Source: Paenibacillus ginsengarvi
GTDB taxonomy: Bacteria > Bacillota > Bacilli > Paenibacillales > NBRC-103111
Reading direction: 5' to 3'
Length of the DNA stretch: 64,000 nt
NCBI RefSeq assembly: GCF_003626695.1
Contig: NZ_RBAH01000028.1
Coordinates: 54,852-118,851, forward strand
Below the pieces are notes generated by a model. That model worked only from the letters and a program-made list of their open reading frames with translations. It ran no database searches and had not been told where the DNA came from. Positions within the stretch are counted from its first letter, which is position 1; each line of letters opens with the position of its first letter. The translations under genes were made by a program, and so were the position numbers. This document shows positions 9,105 to 17,821 of the stretch, piece by piece.

Positions 9105-10412
9105 CTACTTCCCATCTATTTCCGCGATTTTAGCGTTAAGAATGGCCGCAGCCTGGCTAAGCGACGTATTCGTATCCTTCGCACCCGTAATGATGTCCGT
9201 AAAAGACGTTGTGATCACGCTTTGGGCGTGCCCGTCGTATTTCGTATACACGCGCGGGTCGGCAAATTTGGCGGCCATCATGGCCAGCGTATTTTTCCCC
9301 TTCAAGTCGGGCGAATCTTGCCCGAAGACGGCCCGGACCGATTGGCTTTTGAGCACGGGAGGATTGCCGATTCTCGCCTGCTCCATTTGTACTTCGTCCG
9401 AAGTCAGATGGGCGATCGCCTGAAACGCCTCCTCCTTATGCTTGCTGGTCGAGGAAATGCTGAAATAGGCGGGATAAGGCTGAGCGCTTACACCTGGCCG
9501 GTCTTTAAACGTCGGGAACGTGACGACGTCCCAATTCATCCCGTCGCCCGCCCTCGGATAATTCGAAGAGAAAGTGGCGTACATGGCGGCCGTCCGATCT
9601 TTATAGAACATATCGCTTTGCGCGCCGCCTGCGAGCACCTTCGCATCCGCTTCGTACCCCGGCACTTGAAAAAAACGGACGAAATTATCCATGAACGGGT
9701 TCCACCGTCCGTTGTCGAACGCCGCTTTTTTCGTCTTCGGGTCGATAAAGTCCAGCGAATATTGATTCGTCATGGCCAAATGCTGCGGCGAGGAAACAAA
9801 TCCCCGATAAAGCTGCCCTCCCTCGTTCCGGGTCATTTTCTTGGCGATTTCATAAGCATCGTCCCACGTCATGCCGTCCTTCGGATAAGCGACGCCGGAT
9901 TTGTCGAACAGATCCTTATTGTAGAACAGCACCATGGAGGTGGCTTTTATCGGCAAAGCGAGCACTTTGCCTCCCGACATATTGCGCACCATATCGATCG
10001 TCGAAGGCTCGAACCGGTTCAAATCGAACTTGCCCGCCTGGATCGACTCCGCCAAATCGAGCGATATTCCGCTGTCGATAACGCCGGGCAAAGCGCCGAT
10101 GGAAGTAAAGATGACGTCGATGTCCGCTTTGGCGACGATCAGTTCCTGGAGCGTGTTTCCTTTCGTGCTTTGCAGGAATTTAATCGAGATGTGTGGATAC
10201 TTACGCTTGATCGGATCGCCGTAATCCCTCATGAAGTCTGCGTCCGGGTAACCGGTAGCGGTATACAGGAACGTCAGCTCCACAGGATCGGGCTGCTTGG
10301 ACGGCGACGGTGTCACCGTATTCGGATCCGCTGCCGGGGTACTCGAACCGCAAGCCGAGGCTACGGCCAGCAGCAGAGGTGCGCACAAGAAGCGGCATAC
10401 TTTTTTGTTCAT
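9105..10412 (-). CDS. Extracellular sugar-binding lipoprotein (ABC family 1)
   Basis: 435 residues. Lipoprotein signal MNKKVCRFLCAPLLLAVASACGSS with lipobox VASAC, followed by a low-complexity linker (TPAADPNTVTPSPSKQ) and a family-1 solute-binding fold. The segment YNKDLFDKSGVAYPKDGMTW is the conserved family motif and is shared almost word for word with the two other binding proteins of this window. It captures a carbohydrate at the outer face of the membrane for an ABC importer, but no permease gene is next to it. GGAGGAACGAAGAAA precedes the ATG. The partner downstream is the Tat beta-helix protein; the divergent neighbour is a frameshifted AraC regulator that probably controlled both. 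Confidence 0.9.
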   Translation of the reverse strand: MNKKVCRFLCAPLLLAVASACGSSTPAADPNTVTPSPSKQPDPVELTFLYTATGYPDADFMRDYGDPIKRKYPHISIKFLQSTKGNTLQELIVAKADIDVIFTSIGALPGVIDSGISLDLAESIQAGKFDLNRFEPSTIDMVRNMSGGKVLALPIKATSMVLFYNKDLFDKSGVAYPKDGMTWDDAYEIAKKMTRNEGGQLYRGFVSSPQHLAMTNQYSLDFIDPKTKKAAFDNGRWNPFMDNFVRFFQVPGYEADAKVLAGGAQSDMFYKDRTAAMYATFSSNYPRAGDGMNWDVVTFPTFKDRPGVSAQPYPAYFSISSTSKHKEEAFQAIAHLTSDEVQMEQARIGNPPVLKSQSVRAVFGQDSPDLKGKNTLAMMAAKFADPRVYTKYDGHAQSVITTSFTDIITGAKDTNTSLSQAAAILNAKIAEIDGK

Positions 10413-10632
10413 TTTCTTCGTTCCTCCCGAGTGTGTGATTCAATTGCACGGTGATGACAAATGCCGTAAACGTCCCCTTATGAATGCGCTTTATTTTTTC
10501 CGGAAGCCCGCCACCTCCCCAAGGCATTTGGTATAATAATCCGTAACTACCTTGACTATAGATGGATAAACGCCATGTATCCATGAACGTGGTTTCGATT
10601 TGAGCGGAAAATGGATCGGAGGATGCCATGCG

Positions 10633-11549
10633 ATGCTGTACAAAATGTCTCGATTAGCCAGGCTGGACGTCAAGTATGTCGATTTGTGCGATGCGAATCA
10701 TCCTACGTTTTTCGCGGAGCATCACAATCCGAACTACGAGTTGATTGCAGTAGCCGAGGGGAACGTGCATTTGGAGGTCGAGGGCGAGCGGCTGGTGTTG
10801 TCGGCGGGCATTGTTTGCTGCTGAAGCCTTGGGAGACGCATGGAGGGTGGAAACCCGGGGAACGGCAGGGGAGGTTTTTCTGGGCGCAATTTTCGTGCGA
10901 TCCCGTCATGGACGAATTTTTATTGCATCAAGCGTCCGAGCTTACTATTATCCATGCCTCGCAGTTGGAACTGAGGACGATCGAGCGAAGCAGCGACGAT
11001 CCGTTAGTCATCCCCCGATTGTTCCGGCCCAAGCGGATTTATAAAATGCTCGGTTTGTTCGAAGAGCTTTTGGAGACATGCAAAAAACCGAAAGGCAACT
11101 TTCGGTTTCATGCGACGATATTGCTTGCCGAGACGCTCCGGCTCATCTCCGACGATTGGCTCGAGCATACAAAGCTGGATACGGCTGCGCCTACGTCATA
11201 TCGGACCTACCGCAGAATGATCAGCTACTTGAACGATTATTATACGGAGGACATCCCCAAACAAAATTTGGAGCACTTCATGGACCGCAAGTACGAATAT
11301 TTGTGTCACGTGTTCAAAAAGTATGCAAATACGAACATCCAGCAATACGTTCACCAGCTGCGCACGCAGCGCGCCAAATATTTGCTCCATCATACGAGCA
11401 AAAGTGTGAAAAGTATCGCCCAGGAAGTCGGCTATCCCGACCCGTTTCATTTCAGCCGTATCTTCAAAAAGATCGAGGGGGTCGCTCCCCAGCATTATCG
11501 CGATAATGGTGTCCATAACCACCAGCAGCATGCGCCGGGAAGCCCCTAA
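10633..11549 (+). pseudogene. AraC-family regulator interrupted by a one-base frameshift
   Basis: The N-terminal cupin-like sensing part reads in one frame (MLYKMSRLARLDVKY, then FAEHHNPNYELIAVAEGNVH) and stops at a TGA near 10824. The following residues continue in the +1 shifted frame (HCLLLKPWETHGGW) and run to a complete double HTH ending KSIAQEVGYPDPFHFSRIFK. A single missing base near 10809, where ...LSAG-D-CLLLKPW would be expected, explains both halves. GGAGGATGCCATGCG precedes the chosen ATG. It is divergent from the sugar-binding lipoprotein/beta-helix pair, the usual place of its activator. Either a recent pseudogene or a sequencing error in a G-rich tract. Confidence 0.8.
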
Positions 11550-11553
11550 CGAG

Positions 11554-12975
11554 TTACTGCGAGACTTCCACGATCTTCATCAGATTCGTCGCTCCGCTCC
11601 GTCCTACCGGTACGCCGGCCGATACGATCACGGTATCGCCAGGCGACAGTACGCCGCTGCCGACGGCGCTTTGCAGCGACGAGGCGAGCATTTCGTCCGT
11701 GGTCGGCGCAGTTTCACCCTTCACCGGCACAACGCCCCAGACGAGACAAAGCCCGCCAAGCACTTTTTCGTTCGGCGTCACCGCAATGATCGGCACATTC
11801 GGCCGGTATTTGGATACCATCCGGGCGGTAAACCCGGTTTCCGTCGGCGTCAGGATCGCTTTCGGTCCCAGATCGAGCGAAGCTCCTACGACTGATTGGC
11901 TGATGACCTCGGTTACATTCGTCGGATGCAGGGCGATCTTCTGCTCGAACGACTCCCGGTACGGCAAAATCGTCTCCGTCTTCTCGGCGATACGCGCCAT
12001 CGTGGCGACCGATTCGACCGGATATTTGCCCGCCGCCGTTTCCCCGGACAGCATGACCGCGTCGCTGCCGTCGAGCACCGCGTTGGAGATGTCGCTTGCC
12101 TCGGCGCGGGTAGGCCGCGGGTTCATCTGCATCGATTCCAGCATATGCGTCGCCGTAATGACCGGCTTGCCTGCTGCGTTGCAGGCCCGGATCATCCGTT
12201 TCTGCACGAGCGGTACGTCCTCGACCGGAATTTCTACGCCCAGATCGCCGCGCGCCACCATAATACCGTCGGACACCTCGATGATTTCGTTCAGATTGTC
12301 TACGCCTTCCTCGTTCTCGATCTTGGAAATGATCCGCACATGCCCCGCTCCATGCTGCTCCAGCACCTCGCGGATTTGTACGATATCCGCCGCTTTGCGC
12401 ACGAAGGAGGCGGCGATAATATCGACGTTCTGCTCGACGCCGAAGCCGATATGCAAAATGTCGCGCTCGGTAACGCCCGGCAGTGAGGTGCGGACGCCCG
12501 GCAGATTGACGCCTTTGCGCGGCTTCAGCTTGCCGCCGCTCACGACGCGGCACACAACCTCGGTTCCTTCCGCCTGCTCAACCTCCAGCTCGATCAGACC
12601 GTCGTCGATCAATATTTTCGAGCCGGCCCCCACATCCCTCGGCAGATCCGGATAGTTAACCGCCACACGCTTGCCGTCACCGGTAACAGGCTCCGTCGTC
12701 AAAATAAACCGGTCGCCTTCGGCCAAGTCGTAAGAAGGCTCGGCCAGCATGCCGATCCGCACCTCCGGTCCTTTAATATCCATCAAAATGGCGACGACCG
12801 TCCCCGTCTCTCTGGCTGCCTGACGAACCCGCTCGATGCGGGCCGCATGCTCCTCCAGGCTGCCGTGCGCCATATTCAAGCGGGCTACATTCATCCCGGC
12901 GGCGATCATTTGTTTGAGCACGTCGACCGAATCGCAGGCCGGTCCCATCGTGCAGACGATTTTTGTTTTGCGCAT
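11554..12975 (-). CDS. pyk: Pyruvate kinase
   Basis: Converts phosphoenolpyruvate and ADP to pyruvate and ATP in glycolysis; cytosolic homotetramer in the family. Starting at MRKTKIVCTMGPACDSVD gives about 473 residues, the length of the classical enzyme without the extra C-terminal PEP-utiliser domain found in several Bacillus and Geobacillus forms. Diagnostic stretches are MNVARLNMAHG, the catalytic-lysine motif IISKIENEEGVDNLNEI, MVARGDLGVEIP and MLSGETAAGKYPVES. AAAGGAACGAG lies upstream of this ATG. Earlier in-frame codons exist but are not family-like. Divergent from the second AraC regulator, with about 140 bp between them; monocistronic. Confidence 0.96.
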   Translation of the reverse strand: MRKTKIVCTMGPACDSVDVLKQMIAAGMNVARLNMAHGSLEEHAARIERVRQAARETGTVVAILMDIKGPEVRIGMLAEPSYDLAEGDRFILTTEPVTGDGKRVAVNYPDLPRDVGAGSKILIDDGLIELEVEQAEGTEVVCRVVSGGKLKPRKGVNLPGVRTSLPGVTERDILHIGFGVEQNVDIIAASFVRKAADIVQIREVLEQHGAGHVRIISKIENEEGVDNLNEIIEVSDGIMVARGDLGVEIPVEDVPLVQKRMIRACNAAGKPVITATHMLESMQMNPRPTRAEASDISNAVLDGSDAVMLSGETAAGKYPVESVATMARIAEKTETILPYRESFEQKIALHPTNVTEVISQSVVGASLDLGPKAILTPTETGFTARMVSKYRPNVPIIAVTPNEKVLGGLCLVWGVVPVKGETAPTTDEMLASSLQSAVGSGVLSPGDTVIVSAGVPVGRSGATNLMKIVEVSQ

Positions 12976-13115
12976 TGCTGTGTCTCGTTCCTTTCGCGGA
13001 TGAAGTGGGTATGTTTCTCCCATTGTAATCCCGGGCGCCGAAAGGCCGCTATGAAACATAGTACGCATCCTGTACAATAGTACGTAAACAACAGACGCGA
13101 AGGTGATATTCCGCC

Positions 13116-13901
13116 ATGCTGCAAGTCGTAGATATTCGTCAGGACAAAGGAACGAAATGGTACGCCGAGAACGACTCTTTTACCCCGCTGCTCTCCTTCA
13201 TATTTGTCACGTACGGCTCCTGCGTCTATTGGATTGGCGGCAGCAAGGTTGTATTGGAGAAGGGCGACATGCTGCTGCTATCCGAGCAGGCCTCCTACTA
13301 CGGCAAAAGCATTCCAACCGTGCTCCACGAAAAATATGTGTTCGCGTTTCGCCTCGCGTCCCTTCTCCCCGACTTGTCCGTGCTTAAGCAAACCCCTTAC
13401 GTTTTGTGGAAATCGGGCATGTACGAGCTGTTCGCAGACCGCTGCAAAACCGCATCCGATCAATGGAACGAGCGGCTCCCTTACCGGGAAACGATGGCTG
13501 CGGCACTGCTGCTGGAAATGCTCGTACTTGCGAGCCGCGAGCTAGACCGGGGCCGCCCGGCCGCCGAGACGTATCGGATGGCGGAGACGATGCGCAGCTA
13601 CATTCAGCTCCATCACCGCGAACGGGTGACGAAGGAGCATCTCGGCGAGGCGATCGGCAAAAGCGCCAATTACGCCGCCACCGTGTTCAGCTCCGTGACC
13701 GGCCAAACGATCAGCGAATGCGTTCACGCCGCCCGGATGAAAACGGCGTCCTACATGCTGCGCCATTCGCTGCTGACGGTCGCCGAGATCGCCGAATACG
13801 TCGGCTACAGCGATCCGTCCTACTTTTACCGCATCTTCAAGAAAACGACCGGGCAGTTGCCCTCCGCGCTGCTGGCAGAGCGGGACGAGTCTGCGAATTA
13901 A
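13116..13901 (+). CDS. AraC-family transcriptional regulator
   Basis: 261 residues. The N-terminal half has a cupin-like pattern (VYWIGGSKVVLEKGDMLLLS) that in this family binds a small effector, often a sugar. The C-terminal half is a complete double helix-turn-helix DNA-binding domain (HHRERVTKEHLGEAIGKSAN and LLTVAEIAEYVGYSDPSYFY, ending RIFKKTTGQLPS). AAGGTGATATTCCGCC precedes the ATG. It is transcribed away from pyk and toward the sialidase-like gene, which is on the opposite strand; no obvious target adjoins it, so the regulated genes cannot be named. Confidence 0.88.
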   Translation: MLQVVDIRQDKGTKWYAENDSFTPLLSFIFVTYGSCVYWIGGSKVVLEKGDMLLLSEQASYYGKSIPTVLHEKYVFAFRLASLLPDLSVLKQTPYVLWKSGMYELFADRCKTASDQWNERLPYRETMAAALLLEMLVLASRELDRGRPAAETYRMAETMRSYIQLHHRERVTKEHLGEAIGKSANYAATVFSSVTGQTISECVHAARMKTASYMLRHSLLTVAEIAEYVGYSDPSYFYRIFKKTTGQLPSALLAERDESAN

Positions 13902-14019
13902 CGACGCATTCCGCGGCGGTCGGCCCCGCCGTGCAAAAAGGGGTGCCCGCCAGGCCGGGCTTGCGACAAGCCGCCGACGACCCCCCTTGCTATAGGCCAA
14001 GCGTTCCCGCCACAGAACG

Positions 14020-15087
14020 TTACGCCTTGTTCACCAACTGTTTGAGTACGGACTGCTCCGAAACGAGACTGCCGTTCAAAATATCCGCTTCGGTAACGAT
14101 AGCCAGCAATATTTCTTTGGCCTTGCTCCGCTCGTGATCGTAGATAATGAATATACGCCCGTCCTCGGCCTGCACGACGTCCGGATAACTTACGTGGGAA
14201 CGCTCGTCCAGCAGCAGATGCCCGGTCCAGCTGCGGCCCTCGTCCTCGGAGAGCATCGCCGTCAGATGGCTTCGGCGCCTGTACTGGTAATGATTGACCA
14301 GCAACAAACGGCCCGAGCGAAGACGACCGATATAAAAACGGGAGTCGGGCCCTCCAAGCGGAGACTGTCGGCCGGGCGTCCACGTTTTCCCGCCGTCCTG
14401 CGACACACTTTCGCCGATGCCGTAGAAGGCGCGGACGAGCATCCACAGGCTCCCGTCCTTGCGCTCCACGATCATATGCTCGTCAAAGCTCCGATTCGGG
14501 ATGTCGGCATGGCCGAGCTTGCGAAACGTCTTGCCCTGATCGGCGGAATGCCACACGTTTGAGAAGCGCTCCTCCGGCAAATCGTTCAGCCCCGAGCTCT
14601 CGCAGGCCCAGACGGCGATCGGCAGCAGCCAATCTCCGTTCACAAGCACCGTCGGCTTATTCATCATAATCCCGTCGGCAATCCTTCTCGGCTCTGACCA
14701 GACCAGGCTTGCGTCGCCGGAGCTGTCGCAGGTGGCGGCAAACACGCCGCATCGTCCATCGTACCAGCCGTAGCTTTGCGCCCAGAACAGCCACAGGCGG
14801 CCGGACGGATCATGCCATAGGCATGGATCGTAAGCCCGGACGAGCCCGGGCGGGTCAACCGCATACAACACGTCCGACCATGTCCGGCCCTCGTCCCCGC
14901 TGGTAACGAGCGCGACGTAATTGTCCGGCCCCTCCTCCTCGCCCCCGCTATAAAACGCAGCCCACAGCCTTCCGTTCCCCGCGCATTCGATGCCCGGGAT
15001 TCCTTGCCAATGGCGGGACAAATACATCTCTCCCACAGCTGCGGTCACCCGCGTGGGGCGCAGCGCCAAATCTTTGTCTTCCGTCAA
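14020..15087 (-). CDS. Sialidase-like BNR (Asp-box) beta-propeller protein
   Basis: Cytosolic (no signal peptide) six-bladed propeller of the sialidase/exo-alpha-sialidase superfamily. Four Asp boxes are visible: SGDEGRTW, SADQGKTF, SQDGGKTW and SEDEGRSW. The residues that make a true neuraminidase active site (three arginines, Tyr/Glu pair) cannot be assigned with confidence, so the activity may be on another glycoside. I chose the TTG start giving MTEDKDLALRPT because AAGGAGG sits 8 bases before it; the upstream ATG (15147) has no ribosome site. A strong promoter with IclR-like operators lies about 270 bp upstream and the intervening leader contains the tail of an iclR gene, suggesting that this gene was once, or still is, the target of an IclR repressor. 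Confidence 0.8.
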   Translation of the reverse strand: MTEDKDLALRPTRVTAAVGEMYLSRHWQGIPGIECAGNGRLWAAFYSGGEEEGPDNYVALVTSGDEGRTWSDVLYAVDPPGLVRAYDPCLWHDPSGRLWLFWAQSYGWYDGRCGVFAATCDSSGDASLVWSEPRRIADGIMMNKPTVLVNGDWLLPIAVWACESSGLNDLPEERFSNVWHSADQGKTFRKLGHADIPNRSFDEHMIVERKDGSLWMLVRAFYGIGESVSQDGGKTWTPGRQSPLGGPDSRFYIGRLRSGRLLLVNHYQYRRRSHLTAMLSEDEGRSWTGHLLLDERSHVSYPDVVQAEDGRIFIIYDHERSKAKEILLAIVTEADILNGSLVSEQSVLKQLVNKA

Positions 15088-15152
15088 CTCCCGCTCCTCC
15101 TTCAGCTTAGAAGCATACGCCGGATTATTTCTTGTATACGCTTGCATTATTC

Positions 15153-15314
15153 TTACAGTTGCTGCATCCTTAGCCCGGCCACGTAGCCTAGTCGTTTCGA
15201 GATGTACTGGCTGCTTGCCGTGATATTGTCTACGATCGTCTTGCGAATCGGCCTCATTCTTTCCGTCGGTCCCGCGCAGCTAATCGCCCCGATGACTTTG
15301 CCGGTATAGTTGAA
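15153..15314 (-). pseudogene. C-terminal remnant of an IclR-family regulator
   Basis: About 53 codons read FNYTGKVIGAISCAGPTERM, then RPIRKTIVDNITASSQYISK, RLGY and a short tail to a stop. The FNYTGK..GAIS.AGPT..R signature and the terminal helix with RLGY are the C-terminal end of the IclR effector-binding domain. Nothing of the HTH or the rest of the effector domain precedes it: immediately upstream lies a promoter with two operator-like palindromes. The simplest reading is an internal deletion that joined the gene's own control region to its last 50 codons. It sits between that promoter and the sialidase-like gene. Confidence 0.75.
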
Positions 15315-15321
15315 CAGATAA

Positions 15322-15336
15322 TGGAACAATGTTCCA
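15322..15336. promoter_or_regulatory. IclR/KdgR-type operator, perfect palindrome (site 1)
   Basis: TGGAACA-A-TGTTCCA is a perfect 7+1+7 palindrome and closely resembles known IclR-family operators such as the KdgR box (TGAAACA-N-TGTTTCA). It lies just downstream of the predicted -10 box, about where a transcript would begin, so a bound repressor would block initiation. Confidence 0.6.
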
Positions 15337-15353
15337 AAATAATTGACAAAGCC

Positions 15354-15383
15354 ATCATAATGGGACGTCGTTCCATTTGTCAA
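15354..15383 (-). promoter_or_regulatory. Strong sigma-A promoter with an operator in the spacer
   Basis: On the minus strand TTGACA (-35), an 18-base spacer and TATGAT (-10). The spacer contains the second IclR-like palindrome. It points toward the iclR remnant and the sialidase-like gene. Confidence 0.6.
15361..15375. promoter_or_regulatory. IclR-type operator, near-palindrome (site 2)
   Basis: TGGGACG-T-CGTTCCA matches site 1 in layout with one mismatched pair. It fills the -35/-10 spacer; centre-to-centre distance to site 1 is 39 bp. Confidence 0.5.
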
Positions 15384-15449
15384 CATTTTTTTAATCAATA
15401 AGTTAATTACTAACATCGGCATCCCATACCGTCCCTCTACGGGCATGCC

Positions 15450-15488
15450 AAAAAAAGCCTTATTGCCCTTCCGGCGCAATAAGGCTTT
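15450..15488 (-). terminator. Terminator after the MBL-fold hydrolase
   Basis: Minus strand: a 13-base stem (AAGCCTTATTGC with its complement) around a short loop, followed by TTTTTTTGG. It begins about 24 bp past the stop of the metallo-beta-lactamase-fold gene. Confidence 0.85.
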
Positions 15489-15511
15489 CCCCACGCAGGC
15501 GGAGGACCACC

Positions 15512-16138
15512 TCAAACATAAGGATTGTTTTGCTTCTCGAACCCGATCATCGTCGATTTCCCGTGACCCGGATACACCTTGGTCTCGTCCGGCAAATCGA
15601 ACAACGTGCCGTGAATCGACTCGAGCAGCTGCCGTTCGCTGCCGCCCGGCAAATCCGTCCGTCCGACGGACAAGCGGAACAACACATCGCCGCAGAACAG
15701 CCTGTTTCCGAGCAGCAGACTGACGCTGCCGGGGGAATGGCCCGGTGTATGGAACACGCGGAACTTCTCCCCGAGCAGCTCCAGCGTCATGCCGCCATCC
15801 AGCGCATATTCCGCAGGGTCCGTGACGATCGGTCCGCCAAGCTCCGGCCATCTGGCGGAGCCGTTTTTCTTCGGATCAGACAACCAATCGGCCTCGGCGT
15901 CGTGTACGTAGACGGGGCATTTTTTCCATTTGCGCAGCTCGTCTACGCCGCCAATATGGTCGAAATGCGTATGGGTCAGCACGATCGCCTCGATCTCCAT
16001 CGTTTCGATACGCTTAAACAGCGATTTCGGATTCATCCCCGGATCGATCACGATCCCTTTCGTCCGATCCGCATTCGATAGCAAGTAAGCGTTCGTTTGC
16101 AGCGGTCCGAGCTCGAAGCTTTCTACATTCAGCGTCAT
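15512..16138 (-). CDS. Metallo-beta-lactamase-fold hydrolase (glyoxalase II-like)
   Basis: About 208 residues, cytosolic. The binuclear zinc motif is complete: THTHFDHIGG (HxHxDH), then TPGHSPGSVSLLL (third histidine) and later YPGHGKST. The short size and the NAYLL and GIVIDPG opening match the small glyoxalase-II-like MBL enzymes that cleave thioesters or persulfides, though the substrate cannot be set from sequence. I used the ATG giving MTLNVESFEL, behind CGGAGATG, in preference to an in-frame codon seven residues upstream. The stop-to-start gap with the thioredoxin-like gene upstream is 24 bp, so the two are probably cotranscribed. Confidence 0.88.
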   Translation of the reverse strand: MTLNVESFELGPLQTNAYLLSNADRTKGIVIDPGMNPKSLFKRIETMEIEAIVLTHTHFDHIGGVDELRKWKKCPVYVHDAEADWLSDPKKNGSARWPELGGPIVTDPAEYALDGGMTLELLGEKFRVFHTPGHSPGSVSLLLGNRLFCGDVLFRLSVGRTDLPGGSERQLLESIHGTLFDLPDETKVYPGHGKSTMIGFEKQNNPYV

Positions 16139-16162
16139 GAATACATCTCCGTTCGGCAATCG

Positions 16163-16729
16163 TCAAAAAGTCGAAATCAAGTCGCGCAGTTCCTTGGCGA
16201 TGACCGCATGATAGCCAGTGCCTTCGCCGTACCGGGCCATGATCTCCGCCCGCGTCGCCTTGAGGTTGTCGTCGTAATCCGCCGCATTCCGGTCGGGATT
16301 GGCCTGCTTGAACTGAACCATCGCTTCCTGCACCTTCTGCGGACGAGGGCCCCATTGTCCGAGCACGAAGCCGCCCGTATCGGCGAAAATCACGATCGGA
16401 ATCGAACGGCCGCCCATCGTCAGAAACTGGTCCATCGTATCGAGATTTTCCTCCATGATGAGCACCTCGACCGGCATTCCCGAGTTTTCGAGCACACGAA
16501 AAACAACCGGAACGTTGCGAACGACGTCGCCGCACCAGTCGGCCGCGAGAATCAGGCAGCGCAGATCGTCACGGTTGGACAGCGATACGAAAAAGTCGCG
16601 GTCATCGTCCGAGCTCCATTCGAAACGGTTGTACCAGTCCACAAATGTATCTTTGTTTTTCGTCATCGCATCGATAAACTGCTGCGGGGCTAATCCTTTG
16701 CCGAGCTTGTCGGCCACATTTTGGCTCAT
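16163..16729 (-). CDS. Thioredoxin-family protein
   Basis: 188 residues with a thioredoxin-like fold of the Thioredoxin_9 type. The active-site region reads LAADWCGDVVRNVPVV: the first cysteine is present but the position of the usual second cysteine (WCGDC in many relatives) is valine, so it would work as a monothiol protein or not as a disulfide reductase. A cis-proline segment (RSIPIVIFAD) is present. Start ATG has GGGAGGAATACGC upstream. It precedes the MBL-fold hydrolase on the same strand; a joint role in handling small thiols is an inference only. Confidence 0.82.
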   Translation of the reverse strand: MSQNVADKLGKGLAPQQFIDAMTKNKDTFVDWYNRFEWSSDDDRDFFVSLSNRDDLRCLILAADWCGDVVRNVPVVFRVLENSGMPVEVLIMEENLDTMDQFLTMGGRSIPIVIFADTGGFVLGQWGPRPQKVQEAMVQFKQANPDRNAADYDDNLKATRAEIMARYGEGTGYHAVIAKELRDLISTF

Positions 16730-16844
16730 GCGTATTCCTCCCTCATTAGTGACACTGCTTTTATATTAGCCGATCAGGCAGGGGCGTGTCCATTCGTAGG
16801 CTTCGGCATCAGGCGCTGCAGCAAACCAAGCCGTTCCCTCATAC

Positions 16845-16895
16845 AAAAAGCAAAAACCTTTCCGATTCCGCTTCGCGGTTTCAGAAAGGTTTTTC
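16845..16895 (-). terminator. Terminator after DedA gene
   Basis: Minus strand AAAACCTTTC paired with GAAAGGTTTT around a GC-rich inner arm, ending in a T-rich tract. It starts about 13 bp after the DedA stop. Confidence 0.75.
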
Positions 16896-16907
16896 TTTTG
16901 CTGCGCT

Positions 16908-17528
16908 TTATTTGTGGCTTTTCTTTTTCTTCGAACGTTTGTAAATCAAGTAACCGGCGTACAGCACCGTAAGACCGACGGCGCCCCACATAAGCTCGCT
17001 CATATAATTGGCGGCCGTCTCGTCGATATTTTTCCAATTCTCCCCGAGCGTTTTCCCCAAGTAGATGAATAGCATCGACCACGGAATAACCGCAAGCGTC
17101 GTCAGCAGCGTAAACTTGGAGAGCGGCATCCGCGCCATCCCGGCGGGAACGGATATCGCGTGACGGACGACCGGAATGAACCGGGCCGTAAAGATGACGC
17201 CAGTGCCGTATTTGTTGAACCACTGCTCCGACACGTCGATATGGTGCTTGTTGATGAATATGTATTTGCCGAACTTCTCCAAGATCGGTCTGCCGCCGTA
17301 CCGGCCGATCCAGTAGACGAATATTTGCGCGATGACGCCGCCGATCGTACCGAACAAGACGGCGAGCCAATAGTTGATTTCTCCCAAGTAGACCATATAC
17401 CCGCCGAACGCCAGTACAATTTCGCTCGGTATGATCTCGATCATCAAGCCGATCATGATGCCCCAATAGCCAAGGTCGGTCAACCATGCAGTCGCCGTAT
17501 CGATAATACCATGAAGCCATTCGCTCAT
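16908..17528 (-). CDS. DedA-family membrane protein
   Basis: About 206 residues, four to five hydrophobic segments and a lysine-rich tail (KRSKKKKSHK). The family signature is clear: EIIPSEIVLAFGGYMV at the start, GRYGGRPILEKFGKYIFI in the middle and FTARFIPVVRHAISVPAGMA, containing the conserved arginine loop. DedA proteins (SNARE-associated superfamily) act as lipid scramblases or flippases for undecaprenyl phosphate or phospholipids in several bacteria. GGTGGAG precedes the ATG used; a GTG six codons upstream is possible. Monocistronic with its own terminator. Two further relatives occur in this window. Confidence 0.88.
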   Translation of the reverse strand: MSEWLHGIIDTATAWLTDLGYWGIMIGLMIEIIPSEIVLAFGGYMVYLGEINYWLAVLFGTIGGVIAQIFVYWIGRYGGRPILEKFGKYIFINKHHIDVSEQWFNKYGTGVIFTARFIPVVRHAISVPAGMARMPLSKFTLLTTLAVIPWSMLFIYLGKTLGENWKNIDETAANYMSELMWGAVGLTVLYAGYLIYKRSKKKKSHK

Positions 17529-17821
17529 CCGTACCCAACTCTCCACCTGTAATAGAGCACTCCGCCATGCCGGCTTGTCTGCTCGTCCCCTATTCTATCA
17601 TATGAAGGCGGATCACGCATCCAGACTATAGACGGGGCGCCGATTTCATTTCATCCTGCCTTCGCGACCGTCTATCCCCAGTCATGAGGAAACAAGCCCG
17701 TTCATACGCTAGTAAAGAAGAAGTACGTGACAAGCATCGGGGAGGCGGCAAGCCCGCTCCCTGCTTGCGCCAAGCTTTGCATGAGCCAGGAGCTTTAAGC
17801 TCCCAAGGGGAGGAGAAACGG

